64,000 nucleotides of DNA from Adiantum capillus-veneris (GCA_014529385.2 CM043967.1:131749182-131813181); one strand, 5' to 3'. Shown: positions 1-12,288, counted from the first letter of the stretch. Numbers and translations: made by a program. Notes: generated by a model from the letters alone, not told the origin.

Positions 1-1792
1 AAATATCATTCTAAACCAGAGAGGGTTGAGGAGATTAGAAGAGTTGTCTTCCAAGAAGATGGACATGCACGTGCAAGACAAAATGTCAGGGCTCAAGAGG
101 AGCAAGGACAGGATAGATTGGAACCACAGGTTGTGGCTGAGCCTGAGCCACCTATTGTGCGTAGATCTGGACGTGTCACGCGACCTCCTGATAGGTTTGT
201 TCCATCTATGAACTATGTCATGTTGACTGATTGCAATGAGCCTTCATGTTACAAGGAAGCAGTGCAAATGAAGGACTCCGGGAATTGGCAATTGGCCATG
301 CAGTCAGAGATGACAACTCTGCATAAAAACAAGACATGGAAGCTAGTTAAATTACCACAGGGCAAAAAGGCTCTACCTTGTAAATGGGTTTACAGGTATA
401 AGATCACCGCTCATGATAGTCAGCCAAAGTACAAAGCAAGGCTTGTTGCCAAGGGCTTTAAGCAAGAACAAGGCATTGAATTTGATGAAGTCTTCTCTCC
501 GGTGGTCAAGATGACTACATTGAGATGCTTTCTTGCATTGGTTGCCATATTAGATTTGGTGTTGCACCAAATGGATGTCAAGACAACGTTCTTGCATGGT
601 GATTTAGATGTGGAAATTTACATGCAGCAGCCAGAAGGGTTTGTTGAGAAAGGCAAGGAAGATTGGGTATGCCAGTTGTTAAAGAGTCTTTATGGCTTAA
701 AACAATCACCGAGGGCATGGTACCATAAATTCCACAAGTTTATGCTTTCTCAAGGCTACAAACGTAGTGAGCTCGATCACTGTCTATATACAAAGAAGGC
801 TAAGGATGGTAGTTGGCTGATCCTTATTTTGTATGTGGATGACATGTTGATTGCTGGAAAGCACTTGGAAGAAATTTCAGCTTTGAAGTCAAAGATGGCA
901 AAATCGTTTGACATGAAAGACATGGGTGAGGCAAGTCATATCCTTGGTATGCGCATTGAGAGAGACAGATCAAAGAAGTTGATTTGGTTATCTCAAACAG
1001 AGTATATTGACAAGGTTTTGCAACGTTTCAATATGGAGAAGGGAAAGGAATTGAGTGTTCCATTGCCACCATATGTGAAACTTAGCAAACAAGATTGTCC
1101 TGTGTCTGAGGAAGAACATGCTGAAATGGATAAGATTCCATATGCGTCTGCAGTGGGTAGTTTGATGTATGCAATGATTGCTACTCGCCTAGACATTGCA
1201 TTTGTAGTGGGAGTAGTAAGTCGATACATGTCAAACCCAGACAAGAAACATTGGGAGGCAGTGAAAGGAATATTGAGATACCTGAAAGCTACAAAGAGTA
1301 TGCGTATATGCTATGGGAGTCAGGAGCTAAGTGTAAAGGGTTTTACAGACTCAAATTATGCTAGGTGACTTAGACAACCGAAGGTCTACATCAGGGTATG
1401 TCTTTACATTGGCTGGTGGAGCAGTATCATGGCGTTCTAGATTACAAGATTGTGTTACTTAGTCTACTACAGAGGCTGAATATGTTGCAGCATCAGAGGC
1501 ATGCAAAGAATCAATTTGGCTTAATCGACTAGTAACAGATTTGGGAATCAAAGAAGAGATGCCTGTGTTATATTGTGATAGTCAAAGTGCTATACAATTG
1601 GCTCGCAATCCAGTTTATCACTCAAAGACAAAGCATGTGGATGTGAAGTATCATTTCGTCAGGGAAATGCTCGAGGATAAGCAACTTCAGCTTGTCAAAG
1701 TTTACACCACAGAAAATCCTGCTGATCTACTTACAAAAGGACTTCCCTTAGAGAGCTTTGCGCATTTTTGCAAGCAGTTAGGTGTAGGGTAG
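1..1792 (+). pseudogene. Ty1/copia pol, 3' part (RT and RNase H)
   Basis: Reverse transcriptase and RNase H of a copia retrotransposon, open from the window edge, so integrase and gag lie outside. Visible in order: the integrase-RT linker with the RRSGRVTRPPDRF motif, the copia RT start (KTWKLV..P.GKK.L.CKWVY), the catalytic YVDD near 832-843, and copia RNase H. Two lesions break it: a one-base insertion near 1361 (the frame moves inside FTDSNYA/GDLDNRRSTSGY) and a TAG at 1459-1461 where the family has Q before STTEAEY. The original frame then runs to TAG at 1790-1792. Otherwise conserved, so a fairly recent but dead copy. Family assignment is firm. Confidence 0.95.
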
Positions 1793-1868
1793 TACATCAC
1801 TTCTCTACATCTCTTGTATATTAGTTTGTATAGTAGCTTCTCTCACACTTAAAGTACCACATTGGACT

Positions 1869-2108
1869 TTAAGTGGGAGGTTGTTGGGGTATAAAGCCCA
1901 ATGTGGTCGCCCAGGTAAGTGGGCGGGCCGCCAGGTATGTACACATATTCTTTTTGTAAAACCTAATAAGAACTCACTATGCTCTACACATTACAGTAGA
2001 GCGAGTTCACCATATCGTCGTGCTCTTCTTCTCGCACTCTCTCTCTCGCGTCGCACTTCCGCTCGTACTCCTTCAAAGGGAGTTATGGGGGGTGGTTACA
2101 ACATTACA
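1869..2108 (+). mobile_element. Polypurine tract and 3' LTR of the copia element
   Basis: About 75 bp after the pol stop, a purine-rich stretch (TTAAGTGGGAGG) is followed by TGTTGGGGTATAAAG at 1882, the expected LTR start. The LTR probably ends at ACATTACA (2108), giving about 227 bp, normal for short-LTR copia. Gypsy coding sequence resumes immediately afterwards, which supports the right border. The 5' LTR is outside the window, so neither border nor target duplication can be confirmed. Confidence 0.75.
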
Positions 2109-2111
2109 GTG

Positions 2112-3200
2112 TGACAAATCATGTACTTAATTGGAGCATCTGTAGTTGTGGAGACTGATTGCTTACCACTTCTAGGGATGATTTCAAGCTGCTCTACTCT
2201 TGATATTGCTTTGCTTATATAAAGTCGTTGAACCCAGAATTGAATTACCTTACAGGAAAAGATAATACAATGACATAGGCTTTCAAGGGCAAGGTATGAA
2301 GATGAGGAAGAAGATGTGGGCACAAAATTCTACACAATTTCTCATGCAAAGTGTGATGATATATACATTGTATCTTCACTTGAGTCCTTTTTAGAGGAGT
2401 TCTATGAGGATGAATGGTTGCTCATAGGTTGCTGCCTGAGTACTTTACAAAATCAAGATGATTGGACTAAATAAGAATTCAAAAGGATCAGAAAGAAAGC
2501 ATATGGATTCTTCTTGAGGGATGGATACTTATGGAAACATCCTAAAAGAAGAGATGGGACTCCATTACGAGTAGTATGTTATAAGCCTACTCAGCTCAAA
2601 ATTATCAAAGAGCTTCATGAAAGCCTATATGTTGGACATCGAGGTGTATTGGCTACTTTTTTCAAAGTGAAAGAAAGATATTGGTGGAAAGGCATGTATA
2701 AGAATGTAGCAAATTTTGTGAAGTCTTGTGTCACTTGCCAAATGTATTCCAATGTACGCCATTGTGATGGATTGCATCCTATGTACCCATTAGTCATGCA
2801 CTATAAATGGGTTGTTGATCTAGTCACAATGCCTTTAGGACTTTGGCAAATAAGATACTTGGTACTTGCACAAGAAGACTTGGTACTTGCACAAGAAGAC
2901 TTGACAAACCAAGTGGAAGGGCGTGCATTGCGGACAAAAAACTACAAAAGCTGTTTGAAAATTTTCGCTTGAAGATGTAATTTGCCGCTATGGATGTGTG
3001 GGAAAGATAGTTGCTGATAGAGGTGAGTTAGATGTACATGAAGCAAGGGATTTCTTTACAAGAATTGGTATCAAGATAGCCATGACTTGTGCTTATAATT
3101 TAGAGGGAAATGGGAAAAGCAAAAGAGGACATCCTCCTATTGTCAAAGCTTGGCTAAGGCATGCAAAGGAAGAATGCGTTGTGAACGGGATGCAAACACA
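2112..3200 (+). pseudogene. Decayed Ty3/gypsy pol (RNase H end, integrase)
   Basis: Translation in changing frames gives the end of RT-linked RNase H (VETDCLPLLGMI, later LSRARYEDEEED), then the integrase zinc-binding region (H..L..GHRGV....YWW..M...V..FVKSCVTCQ, about 2600-2745) and scattered catalytic-core fragments (CRYG, VADRGE, then GIK...TCAYN.EGNGKS.RGHPPIVKA, about 2975-3150). There are several stops before 2500 and frameshifts near 2960 and 3147. A 21-base unit (2858-2900) is duplicated in tandem. The copia LTR joins it on the left, so the copia element inserted into this gypsy copy. The rest of integrase is replaced by CA-rich sequence. Confidence 0.85.
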
Positions 3201-4412
3201 CATAACGCCTCTATAACGACCCGACACACACACACTCTTGGGAAGATACACACACACACACACACACACACTAGGGGGCACCACTTGGCTTACACAACAC
3301 ACCTCGCCGAGACAGGGAACACACCTATGGAGTGAGAGGAGAGAGACTACCCGTTTACCCACTCCACACAGAGAGACACTCACACTCACACACCCAAAAA
3401 AAACTCAGCTCAAAAGAGAAGAACTTCTGATATTTAGATACAATTGAGCTTGGGCCAACACCAATGGAGCAAATAGCTCACACAATATGGGTAAAATATA
3501 CCAGATACAATCACAAAATGGAGCAGAAGCTTCGCTCATAGGAGAAAATTACACAGCCAAAACAGCAAAAAAACAGTGAGGAATTTGGCAAAATGGACAG
3601 CACCATCGTGTCCGGAACGGCCCGAAACCCCAGTCTACAATGTCAAAGTGTTTAAATCCGACCTCGGATGAGCAGTTTACAGCCAAAACAGGCTCCAAAA
3701 TGAGCAAAAACACACCTGCGGCTGTTCCTCCTATTCTCTCCACATTTTTTCTGGTCTTCTCTCAGTTTTTTCAGTTCCCACACTTAGCTTTAATACTTGG
3801 GCACCCTTGGTCTTTTAGATGACCTCAAACGGACCCTGAACATGCCAAAAACTGACCTTGCAGTGCATAGTTGTCACCTTTTTGCATCATCCACACACCA
3901 CGTGAAGTGGACCCAAAAGATGGTCCTCATGATGAACTTTGTGCATAATTAGCACAAGAAAACACCCACGTCGTGTCTGTACTTATCCACGTGCAAGTAT
4001 TGACCCCATTCGACCTCCTGACGCCACTAGATGCGATCTGACGCACCTGCTTACCTCATGTCGTCGGCCCGTGGATAGCTTCCTCGAGAAGTTTTAAGCG
4101 CTACCAAGTCCTCATTATTGTAGAAAAAGCACACTGGTACTGGTAACGATGAAAATCGATGCACTATGTACATGCTGTCCTACCTGTACACATGTGGGCC
4201 CCACGTAACCACCTGGCTCTGGAAAATGGGCAATTCCTTATTTGATGCACCATGCATGTGTATGTACATATGCACAATCCCTTGCTCCAAAAAACTCCTG
4301 ACATAATTTGCCCATCCCCTAGCCTGCTAGATCATTCATGATCAGTAGCTGCAAAAAGCGATATGAGACTTGCCGCATCACAGGTCTCCTCATCCCTCAC
4401 ACACCTTACTTG
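3201..4412. other. Non-coding stretch with CA-rich low-complexity DNA
   Basis: 3217-3400 is rich in CA runs, including an uninterrupted run of about 23 bases starting at 3249. From 3440 to 4412 I find no convincing reading frame. It lies downstream of a minus-strand Tat-like integrase end, so part of it may be that element's 3' LTR, but I cannot place borders. Confidence 0.5.
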
Positions 4413-4948
4413 TTATGCAGACATCTCATCTTGTTCCACCATCATTAATCTAGCACGATACAATTTAAGACGCAATCCATTTACCCTTGACTTATGTAGA
4501 ACCCCATCTAGGTTAGCCAACTGATATGTACCATTCGGAAAACACTCCACTACCTTGAAAGGGCCTTTCCACTTAATTTGAAACTTCTTTTGGAAGGTGT
4601 TGTCCAGCTTACTGTTATAGCGCAAAACCAAGTCATGCTTCTTGATACCCTTACTTTTGACCTTTTCATTTATCTTTGCCAAAGCCCTATCCTGCATCTT
4701 CCCATAATGTTCCAATGCACTCATCCTATCCAGTTGAACCTCTTGTAACTGCAAGAGCCTCTCTTTGAATGCATCACTAGGCGGCCCAAGCAACTTCTCT
4801 AGCATCTTTACTGCAAGCAACTCTACTTCCACAGGCAATAGTGCTTCCTTTCCATATACCAAATGAAATGGAGTAAACCCTGTACCTGTCTTCACCGAAG
4901 TACGGTAAGCCCATAATGCACTAGGCAATTCCAAATCCCAATTCTTTC
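4413..4948 (-). pseudogene. Tat-like gypsy integrase C-terminal fragment
   Basis: A minus-strand frame carries the end of integrase: LPSALWAYRTSVKTGTGFTPFHLVYG, then a charged helical region (KINEKVKSKGIKKHDLVLRY), then WKGPFKVVE...NGTYQL...VNGLRLKLY. This is the GPF/Y module typical of gypsy integrases and resembles the end of the Tat-like copy at 12289-15747. Its upstream part is cut at about 4948, where a sequence beginning TGTAATGG starts. I read this as interruption by the neighbouring minus-strand element. The remaining upstream integrase was not found in the window. Confidence 0.85.
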
Positions 4949-5375
4949 TGTAATGGCTATTGCCCGCACAGGAGCAATAGGCATTACGGGAATGATTACC
5001 CGCAACTACATTATATGAACATCAACATATAAAAATGACAAGAGAAGGAAGTACACAGTACACAGGCCCAGAACACCTCTTGCTTCATTCATTTGTATTC
5101 CAGACACAGAGTTACAATAGTAGTTGCCATGAATATCATAGAGATTGGTTTTGTTACATCAAAAGACAGGTATGCCCCTCCATATACAACCGCTGCTCCA
5201 GCGCAGATCGGGAACGGTGCACACACTCCTATCCCATGATATCCTGTGAAGAACTGCCGCTACGGCCGCCGCATACCGCATACCCCTGATCCGCAGTGTC
5301 TAGACCTCCACAGGACCGCAGGACCGGCTAATGCCGTAACACCTGGCACACATGGTGGATTGCGCGAACCCACAC
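4949..5375 (-). mobile_element. Probable 3' LTR/terminus of the minus gypsy element
   Basis: On the plus strand this begins TGTAATGG right where the Tat-like integrase fragment is broken, so on the minus strand the element ends ...CCATTACA, the expected TG...CA terminal form. It lies directly after the element's extra 3' ORF. The inner LTR border is not certain, and a matching LTR at the other end (about 9555) was not seen, so the element is probably 5' truncated. Confidence 0.5.
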
Positions 5376-6759
5376 TCAATCCCTCTGGTTGGAAGGTTCC
5401 GGTGGTTGCTCTGCACCTTGCTCTGGTGAAGAGGAAATATCAATATAGACAAAGCCTCTAAAATCTGCAGTATGTGCCCGATAGACCTCATCCAAAAGAC
5501 GTGGATCTATCTCAATATGTTCCGGCCAGGGAGCCCGAGGAATAAACTGCGTTGGCAAAGAAATAGATTGAGGCGCCTGTGGCAGAGGAGAAAGAGGTGT
5601 ATGTAAGGGATAATAGCGAGAAAGGTATCTATTAAGAGAAGACCAAAATGGAGGGCAAGGTGGTAGACTGAGAGAAAAAGAATCAGCTAAGGTCTCCACC
5701 CAAAAACAGACCTTGCGCCGCTGCTTACGAAATCGACGAATCATTTTCTGCAAACGAGATACATGAGCCTAGGCTTCAGCACAATCCTCTGTAGCTTGTG
5801 CCCAATCAGCAACATCAAAACCCTCGGGAACAACACTCTTACCTCTGTCAGTGTTGGATGACTCGGGGTGTTGCACCACAACCTGCTGAGTGGATGACTG
5901 TGCTCTCACCTCAGCAGCCAAGCGTGTGCTCCAGCTTTGTAGTTGATTATCCAAAAAAACTCGGAGATCTTCTTGCATCTCCACTGCCAACGCATCCAAG
6001 TCATTCATATTGATCATTACATCACCAGGGTGCGAGGCTAAGTAAGAGGCTAGGCTATGCTACGTTCTCAACTGGAGAAGTTCCTGTTGAATAGAGGCCA
6101 CAAACTCAGCATTAGCCCCTCGTAACATTTGTATTTCTGCCCCTTGTTGGCGACTTGTTGCAGTCAGGTCTTCATTTTGAGTGGACAACTCAGAAATGCG
6201 AGTCTGCGAGGCCGCTACCTGCGCTTCCAGCTCATTGACTCTTCCCTCTGTGGACGGGGGCTGGCCAGGCCGCACGAATAGACTCTGCAAGTCTGCTCAA
6301 AAAAGTGCCGCATGCCTGCAATTGGTCAGCGGAGGTCGCTGTCGTAGCCTCCCAAGGTAGCGCTGCGGGAAGAGTACCTCTCGTTGAGGCAGCCGCATTG
6401 GTAGCGCCAGAAGTTTCTGGTTGAGCGGGAACATCCGCAACTGGAGAGCCCGTCCTCATCGGAGTAGCACTGCCCACTCTCTCCTGCATTCAGCGGCACC
6501 AACGAGCCACCGCAGAATCCTCCGAAAGAAGAGATGCCGTCGCCGGAGGTGGTGTAGAAAATTGTTGTTCCTCCCTGCCGCGCTTGCGGCTTGCTGATCT
6601 TGCACCTGCAGTGTCCATCTCTTGGGCTCCAGAGGATACCACTGTTGTTGATGGACCAGAAAAATCCCTAGTGCCCACATGCTGCTGCTGTGTTTCCCTC
6701 TCAGCCAGCACTGCCAAGCTTTGCGTTTGCGACAGAGGAGCATTAGTGCCTTGGACCAC
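5376..6759 (-). pseudogene. Extra post-integrase ORF with coiled coil (gypsy)
   Basis: A minus-strand coding-like stretch of about 460 codons lies between a truncated integrase and the element terminus. Frame one (6759 to 6232) has a single stop at 6490. After a frameshift near 6270, frame two (6290 to 5376) has stops at 6060 and 5769. The product is rich in Ala, Gln and Ser, has a basic cluster (SRKRGREE) near its start, and a strong heptad region (about 6240-6070: RVNELEAQVAASQTRISEL onward) expected to form a coiled coil. No membrane segment is visible. Base use is more GC-rich than the neighbouring pol. Function unknown; position is that of env-like ORFs in Athila-type elements, but no env similarity is seen. 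Confidence 0.6.
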
Positions 6760-6774
6760 CTTGGGCAGCCATAT

Positions 6775-7125
6775 CTAGAAAAGATATCCAGACACTGCAG
6801 TGTTATCTCTCAAAGGCCATGCCTCCACCCATTTGGTAGTGTAATCCGTGGCTGTCAAGATATACTTATTACCTGTGTGAGCTGCCACTGGTTTAAAAGG
6901 ACCAACAAAATCCAAACCCCACTTTTGAAAAGGCTCCAAAGGCAGAACTGGCTGAAAAGGCATTTTGGACCGTTTGGTAGTAGGTTGCCCCAACCGCTGA
7001 CATACATCACACTGTTGCACATAATTTCTCGCATCCTGAAACAATGTGGGCCACCATAATCCAGATTGGAGAACCTTTCGAACTGTGATTAATGTTGCAA
7101 AGTGACCTCCCGCAATACCAGTATG
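6775..7125 (-). pseudogene. Gypsy integrase fragment (zinc finger and partial core)
   Basis: Minus strand: [21 protein letters not shown], then [14 protein letters not shown], the HHCC zinc-binding part of integrase, then [15 protein letters not shown] with the first catalytic Asp and [14 protein letters not shown]. The core stops abruptly after RDNTAVS at about 6780, so the second Asp and the Glu are missing. The sequence passes straight into the coiled-coil ORF. The same stretch in the element at 38746-47819 continues (TSVAKFLYKN), so an internal deletion removed roughly the second half of integrase here. Confidence 0.88.
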
Positions 7126-7152
7126 GACTTCCTCTAATACTGCTTCCTGCTC

Positions 7153-8799
7153 CTATGGTAGCACACATCTGAGTAATACCTCTGCCACCATACGATAATA
7201 GAGCTTTCCCATAATAATCTCAAAATTCCTGCTTCTAATAGCCATACGTTTCCTCTGATGGCTGGACGAGAAAGAAGGCATTTCGCCGCTGTCGATAAAA
7301 TGAAACATCTCCTCATACCATGTCCATGGGATTCTAGGAATGACCCTTGCCTGTTGCGAAACTGTGATATCCTCTGCTGCTACTCTTGTTAGAAACAGAG
7401 ACGCATCCGGAAATTCATTAGCTACACCCGTCAGAGGCTCTCCGGAATCTAACCTGGATAGGTAGTCAGCCACCGCATGCTAAGCCCCGGGCCGATGTAT
7501 GACCTCAAAGTCAAATTCCTGCAGCAAAAGCACCCATCTGGCCAATCTTCCTGTCAAATTCTGTTGCCTTACCAAGTATAAAAGAGCCGAATGGTCCACA
7601 TGGAAGAAAAAACGTCGACCCAATAGATAGTACCAGAATTTCTTCACTGAATAAATCATCCCTAAACATTCCCTTTCGGTTACGGAATAATTTCTTTCTG
7701 TGGATGATAATCGTCTACTGGCATAATAGACAAGTCAGAACCATCCTTGACTTTGTTCCTGCATGAGCACACTGCCAATAGCTTGATCCGAAGCATCCAC
7801 AAACACATGAAAATCGTGACCCCAATTCGGTGCAAGCATAATCGGAGCTTTGGATAGCTGAAGTTTTAATCTCCGAAAAGCTAAGTCACATTCCTGTGTC
7901 CATTCAAAATCTATAGCATGAGCTGCCTGAGTAATCGGGATTGCTAAATGCGCGACAAATCGCAAATGCCTCCCATGCCAATGAGCTTGTCCCAGGAAAA
8001 TTTGGCACTGTTTCTGGTTCCGCGGTGGAGGCGCTTCCATAATTGCGGCAATTTTATCCGGATCCACGGAAATACCATCTTCAGAAATTATATGCCCCAA
8101 TAGCCTGCCACTGCGAACAACAAATGCACACTTTAAAGGATTCAAATTGAACTTCACCTCTCTACATTTCATAAAGCATAACCATAATTGCTTCAAATGC
8201 TCCAATTGCGCTCCAAAAACACTGAGATCATCCACAAAAATTCTCATAAAATCTGTCAAATAAGGACCAAAAATTTGAAACATATCCCTTTGAAAAGTGG
8301 AAGGTGCATTCCGCAATCCAAACCACATCATTGTGCAGGCAAACACACCCCATGCGGTAATAAAAGCTATTTTTGGCTGATCCCTCAATGCCATTCGGAT
8401 TTGATTATATCCACTAAATCCATCCAAAAAAGTATACATCTCATGTCCTGCTACATCATCCAAAATGGAATCCAAAAATGGAAGAGGAAAAGGATCTGGA
8501 ACAGTAGCTGCATTCAATTTCCGGTAATCCACACAAATTTGGATTTGCTTATTTTTCTTTGGTACTACCACAATTGGAGAAATCCACTCCGGATTATCAA
8601 TAGGGGTAATAAAACCCACTTCCAACAGGCGATCAATTTCCATCTTAACTTGCTTTGCCACATTCGGATTCATCCTGTATGAGTGTTGCTTCACTGGCAT
8701 CGCATCCGGTTTTAGATTGATCGTATGCTGATAAAACTTAGGATCCAATCCCTGCATATCCGCATATTCCCATGCGAAAACATCCTTAAACTCTATCAC
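7153..8799 (-). pseudogene. Gypsy reverse transcriptase and RNase H
   Basis: One minus-strand frame interrupted by TGA at 7735-7737 (Arg expected in GWF-R) and TAG at 7481-7483 (Gln expected in PGA-QHAVADYLSR). Domains: pre-RT EFKDVFAWEYADM, RT fingers (CVDYRKLNAATVPDPFPLP), DGFSGYNQI, catalytic FVDDLSVFG, and RT-linked RNase H (FVDASDQAIGSVLMQE, then YYASR...NYSVTERE.LGM.YS.KKF). No second RNase H is visible before the integrase, which separates it from the Tat-like copy at 12289. Same broad family as the plus-strand element at 38746-47819. Confidence 0.93.
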
Positions 8800-8809
8800 A
8801 GTAACTTGA

Positions 8810-9555
8810 TCAAATCATCTCTAAAACTGGCCTCCAGCTACTTATTAATGTATATAGGCTGCGACTCCGCTTGCTCCCCAAGAAAAACCATTCATCTTCT
8901 TTAACCCTTGTAATTTTTCCCATTTGTGCCTCAAACGCTCGTTCTTGTTGAATCACGTCCTCTAATGATTCAGGACTTGGAAGCACCTGTTGTTGCTCCC
9001 CTATTCCTGCTGGAGTTCCTGAAACCCCCACCGACTTCCCTTTCGGAATCAGAGAAATATCCGCAAGATATAAAGAAACCAAATCTGGATTAGCTTTGAG
9101 AAATTGTTCCTCTTCATCCACTTCTAATCCTTCCACCATATTGACTGTTTCGGCTATCACCGGCCATGCTGCCTGAACTGGCTGTCTACATGTTCCCAAC
9201 ATCACACACACTTTTCTTCTACCCTTCTTTACTGTAAGCATATTTGCTTCCCAATTATGCTTTACCCTCGCTTGTCGTAACCAGGGTCTCCCCAAGGTAA
9301 TGTGATAATCCTGATTATGATCTTCAATATTCAAGACTACTAAGGAAATAGCAAAGGATAAGCCCGCCACATCCAAAACAATGCCCCGAAGTAAACCCAC
9401 TGGTTGCACTCTTCTTTGATCTGCCATGCGGACTACAAAGGGTGCAGGCTCCCAATCACTGAGACCAAAACGCTCACAAGCTGCTTGGGTGATAATGTTT
9501 AGTCCCTCTCCACCATCTAATAGTACTGAAGCGGTACGGGGCGGGCAACAAGAAG
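8810..9555 (-). pseudogene. Gypsy retropepsin and linker, 5' truncated
   Basis: The minus frame starts inside the protease: VLLDGGEGLNIITQAACERFGL has the catalytic Asp in a D-G-G context, followed by FVVRMADQRRVQP and ILG-like ITLGRPWLRQARVKHNWE, the flap and C-terminal motifs. A linker leads towards RT, but frameshifts near 8870 and 8805 disconnect it from EFKDVFAW. The sequence before VLLDGG, including all gag, is absent. At about 9555 the match ends and CA/GA-rich DNA begins, so the element is truncated. Confidence 0.88.
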
Positions 9556-9785
9556 AGCAACCTCTAGACACCCTTCAAGGCTCCCGTGCTGCTCAATGGG
9601 GCTGGGGCACAACACAACACAAACCAAAACAACAAACCCCCAGCCAAATCCCAACTACACAAGGGGCACCACCTAGTTTAAGAGCGAACTAGGACGCAAA
9701 AGAGGAGAATTGGTAGAGCAACCCACAAACAAGCAAGGAATTTACACTAACCCTAACACCAATGGAACACTCTCACACACTAAAA

Positions 9786-9873
<88 letters not shown>

Positions 9874-9936
9874 TGCTCGGGCTGCTTTGAAGTGTATCAT
9901 TAATGATCAAGCAAACATAAATATATATATGTAAGA
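9556..9936. repeat. AC-rich DNA and (GA)n microsatellite
   Basis: 9600-9700 is rich in ACAAC and CCC motifs without a coding frame. A pure GA run of roughly 40 repeats lies at about 9788-9870. It follows the truncated protease directly, so the break may be tied to this simple-sequence DNA. Confidence 0.85.
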
Positions 9937-12260
9937 AAGAGAGAGAAGGGGGAAGGGGGTGCTTGTTGCACTAATGCTTTCTTACAAATCTGTCATGACC
10001 AATCAAAGTGAGATTAGTATTTGTTCAACATAGCCTGAGTAAATTACACCACAACACATCACAAGAAAAAAGCCACCCCAATCACTGTCTTAAGGCCAGG
10101 GAGGTCCTCTCCACCCTGTCGCCCTCTTACAGCATGTGGGATTTATGGCTAAATTGATAACAATACCCGGAGACAAGCTATCAAGAACTTACATAAAACA
10201 CCAAGACACTTACACATCATTATTGTCCATGAGTTCACGTTGGAAGGGAGACAAGGTATCCATGCTTAGTCCAAATTCACCCTCCTTGATTCAGCAAATG
10301 TTGGGCTTACTCTAGTAGGAGAAATGATAGATTTCCTACTCTCAATTTAATGATCACTCTCTCTTACAATGGCATAGAGTTCCCTTGCTAATCACCCCTA
10401 ATACAACACATACATATGCCTAATGCCAATGAGATTCCACTCAAGATCTCCTTCTCAAGAGGTTGAGCTTGGCTTCTCAAGCTATCGCATAGTGCTCTTT
10501 CTTCTCCCCCCTTTTTGTGCTAGCTACACCCTCCTTTTATAGCAATTTTGAAGGCTAGGGTTACTCCTCTAACCATGGTTGGGTTAGATTTTCAGCAAAT
10601 TATCTAATTTCTTTTGCTTGGAATTATCAAGAAGTTGGTGGGGAAAGAGAGGGGAGAGAAATGGAGGTGATAGGACTTTTCATAGTGGGTTAGTGTTAGT
10701 AGAGTTAGTATTAATTTACAAATGGAATTGGATATTTACAATGGGAGTATCCATGTAGGATACAAATAAGGAAGAAAAACTCTTAAGAGATAAGAAAAGG
10801 TGGATTTCTTACAAGGTTGATGCTCCAAGTATCTTGACTAGGGCCAATTTTGACGCTTGTTGACGGTCCACTAGCTTTGACGGTACATTTTTTCTCCACT
10901 CTTGACCTTCCTTGAGAGACAACGTAATTGAAGCTGAGTAATCAACCACCATGATGCTGTCTTTTAAGAGAAGAGGCTGAATTTTGTGGTTTTTTTGATA
11001 GATATGGGTAATTTGGAGGAGGAAAAATGAGACTAGGTGGTCAATTTTGGAATGGAATTGTGTGTGGGAGGTATGAGTTCACCATGGTTTCTCTTATTCT
11101 TCAAGGTTGAGGAGAAGGTGAGTAGGGTGCAGAGAGGAGTGGTGAGAGAGGTGGGGATGATGAGTGGAGAAGTGTGTGTGAAAGAGGAAAATGATAAAGT
11201 GGAAGAGAGAGTGTGGCTGCATAGCATGGGAAAACTGGGGTCCACTAATAAAATCATAGCTCACAGCTCGTAGCTCAAAAAAATATGAAAACATTTGAGG
11301 CAAAAGCTCAGCCCACGAGCTACAACTTTTGTTTGTATCACATTTTCAAATTCGGAGAGCGAGTTAACTTTAAAAATTCAGCAAAACCGACCGTTTTTTT
11401 CCACTGCACAAGGTCCTTGTGGAGTCCTTCTTTGGATGATTCTTTTGAATACCTCCAAGAGTGAGCCCTCCATAGTGCATGTATGCATGCCACCTACCCT
11501 TGACCTTATTTGGTAGGTCTATAATTGAAGATATTGTTGAGATTATGATATAAGTGAATAGTACAACTAAGAAAATCAAATATTGAGGGGTCTAAAAAAT
11601 ATGTACATGTCAAATATAAATAATATAAGTGGAAAAAATATAAAGGGGTCAAAAGAAATCTCTCTCATTATGAGGCTACCATAAAAAGATAAATATTTTT
11701 GGTGTTCTAATTTTTTAGAAAAAAAAACAAAATAGATGTAGGAAGGGAAAAATCACAATAGTGAAAAAATATACACATAAATAAAACTAGTTTTTTTGGA
11801 TTTTTGTTGGGGTGGAGTTACACCAAATATAAGAGAAGCTTACATGAAAATATTTCTATATGGAATAAAGAGTATGAAAAATGGTAAGAAAAATTGTGGT
11901 AATGGTGAGGCAATGTACAGAGCATAAATAACACACACCTAGGTAGAAATATTTAAATAAATACCAAAATAATTATGAAAAAATATTTTATTTAGGCCCT
12001 ATATACAAAGAAATATTTACATACGCATGGGCCATAATATACTTATATTTTTTATATTTTTATATTTTTTTGTGGCTCAACTAGGCCAATGACTAGCTAA
12101 TTGAGGGTTTTTTATTTCAGTAAGGAGATATGGGAAAAGTCCCCTAACTCACATGCACCTATATACAGTGAAAGGGTGAGGGTAACCACAGTGTTTGAGT
12201 GATTTGATAGGGTGAGATAACTCACTATGGCAATTACAGAGAGCCGAAAAACGGCTATCA
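9937..12260 (-). mobile_element. Probable 3' LTR region of the Tat-like element
   Basis: Minus strand: just after the Tat-like pol stop comes CTGGGGAAGGGCT (a purine-rich PPT, 12262-12276), then TGATAGCCG at 12260. This parallels GGGGGAGGGCTATATGATGC at the start of the 3' LTR at 36075. No coding frame is supported in 9937-12260. A minus-strand TATAAAAGG at 10532-10540 could be the LTR promoter. The distal LTR end is not identified. AT-rich, with runs of short A/T repeats at 11580-12080. Confidence 0.45.
10532..10540 (-). promoter_or_regulatory. TATA box candidate in LTR-like DNA
   Basis: TATAAAAGG on the minus strand, followed by AGGGTGTAGCTAGC. It sits inside the proposed LTR of the Tat-like element. 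Supported only by motif and position. Confidence 0.4.
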
Positions 12261-12288
12261 TTAGCCCTTCCCCAGGATGATGGTATAT

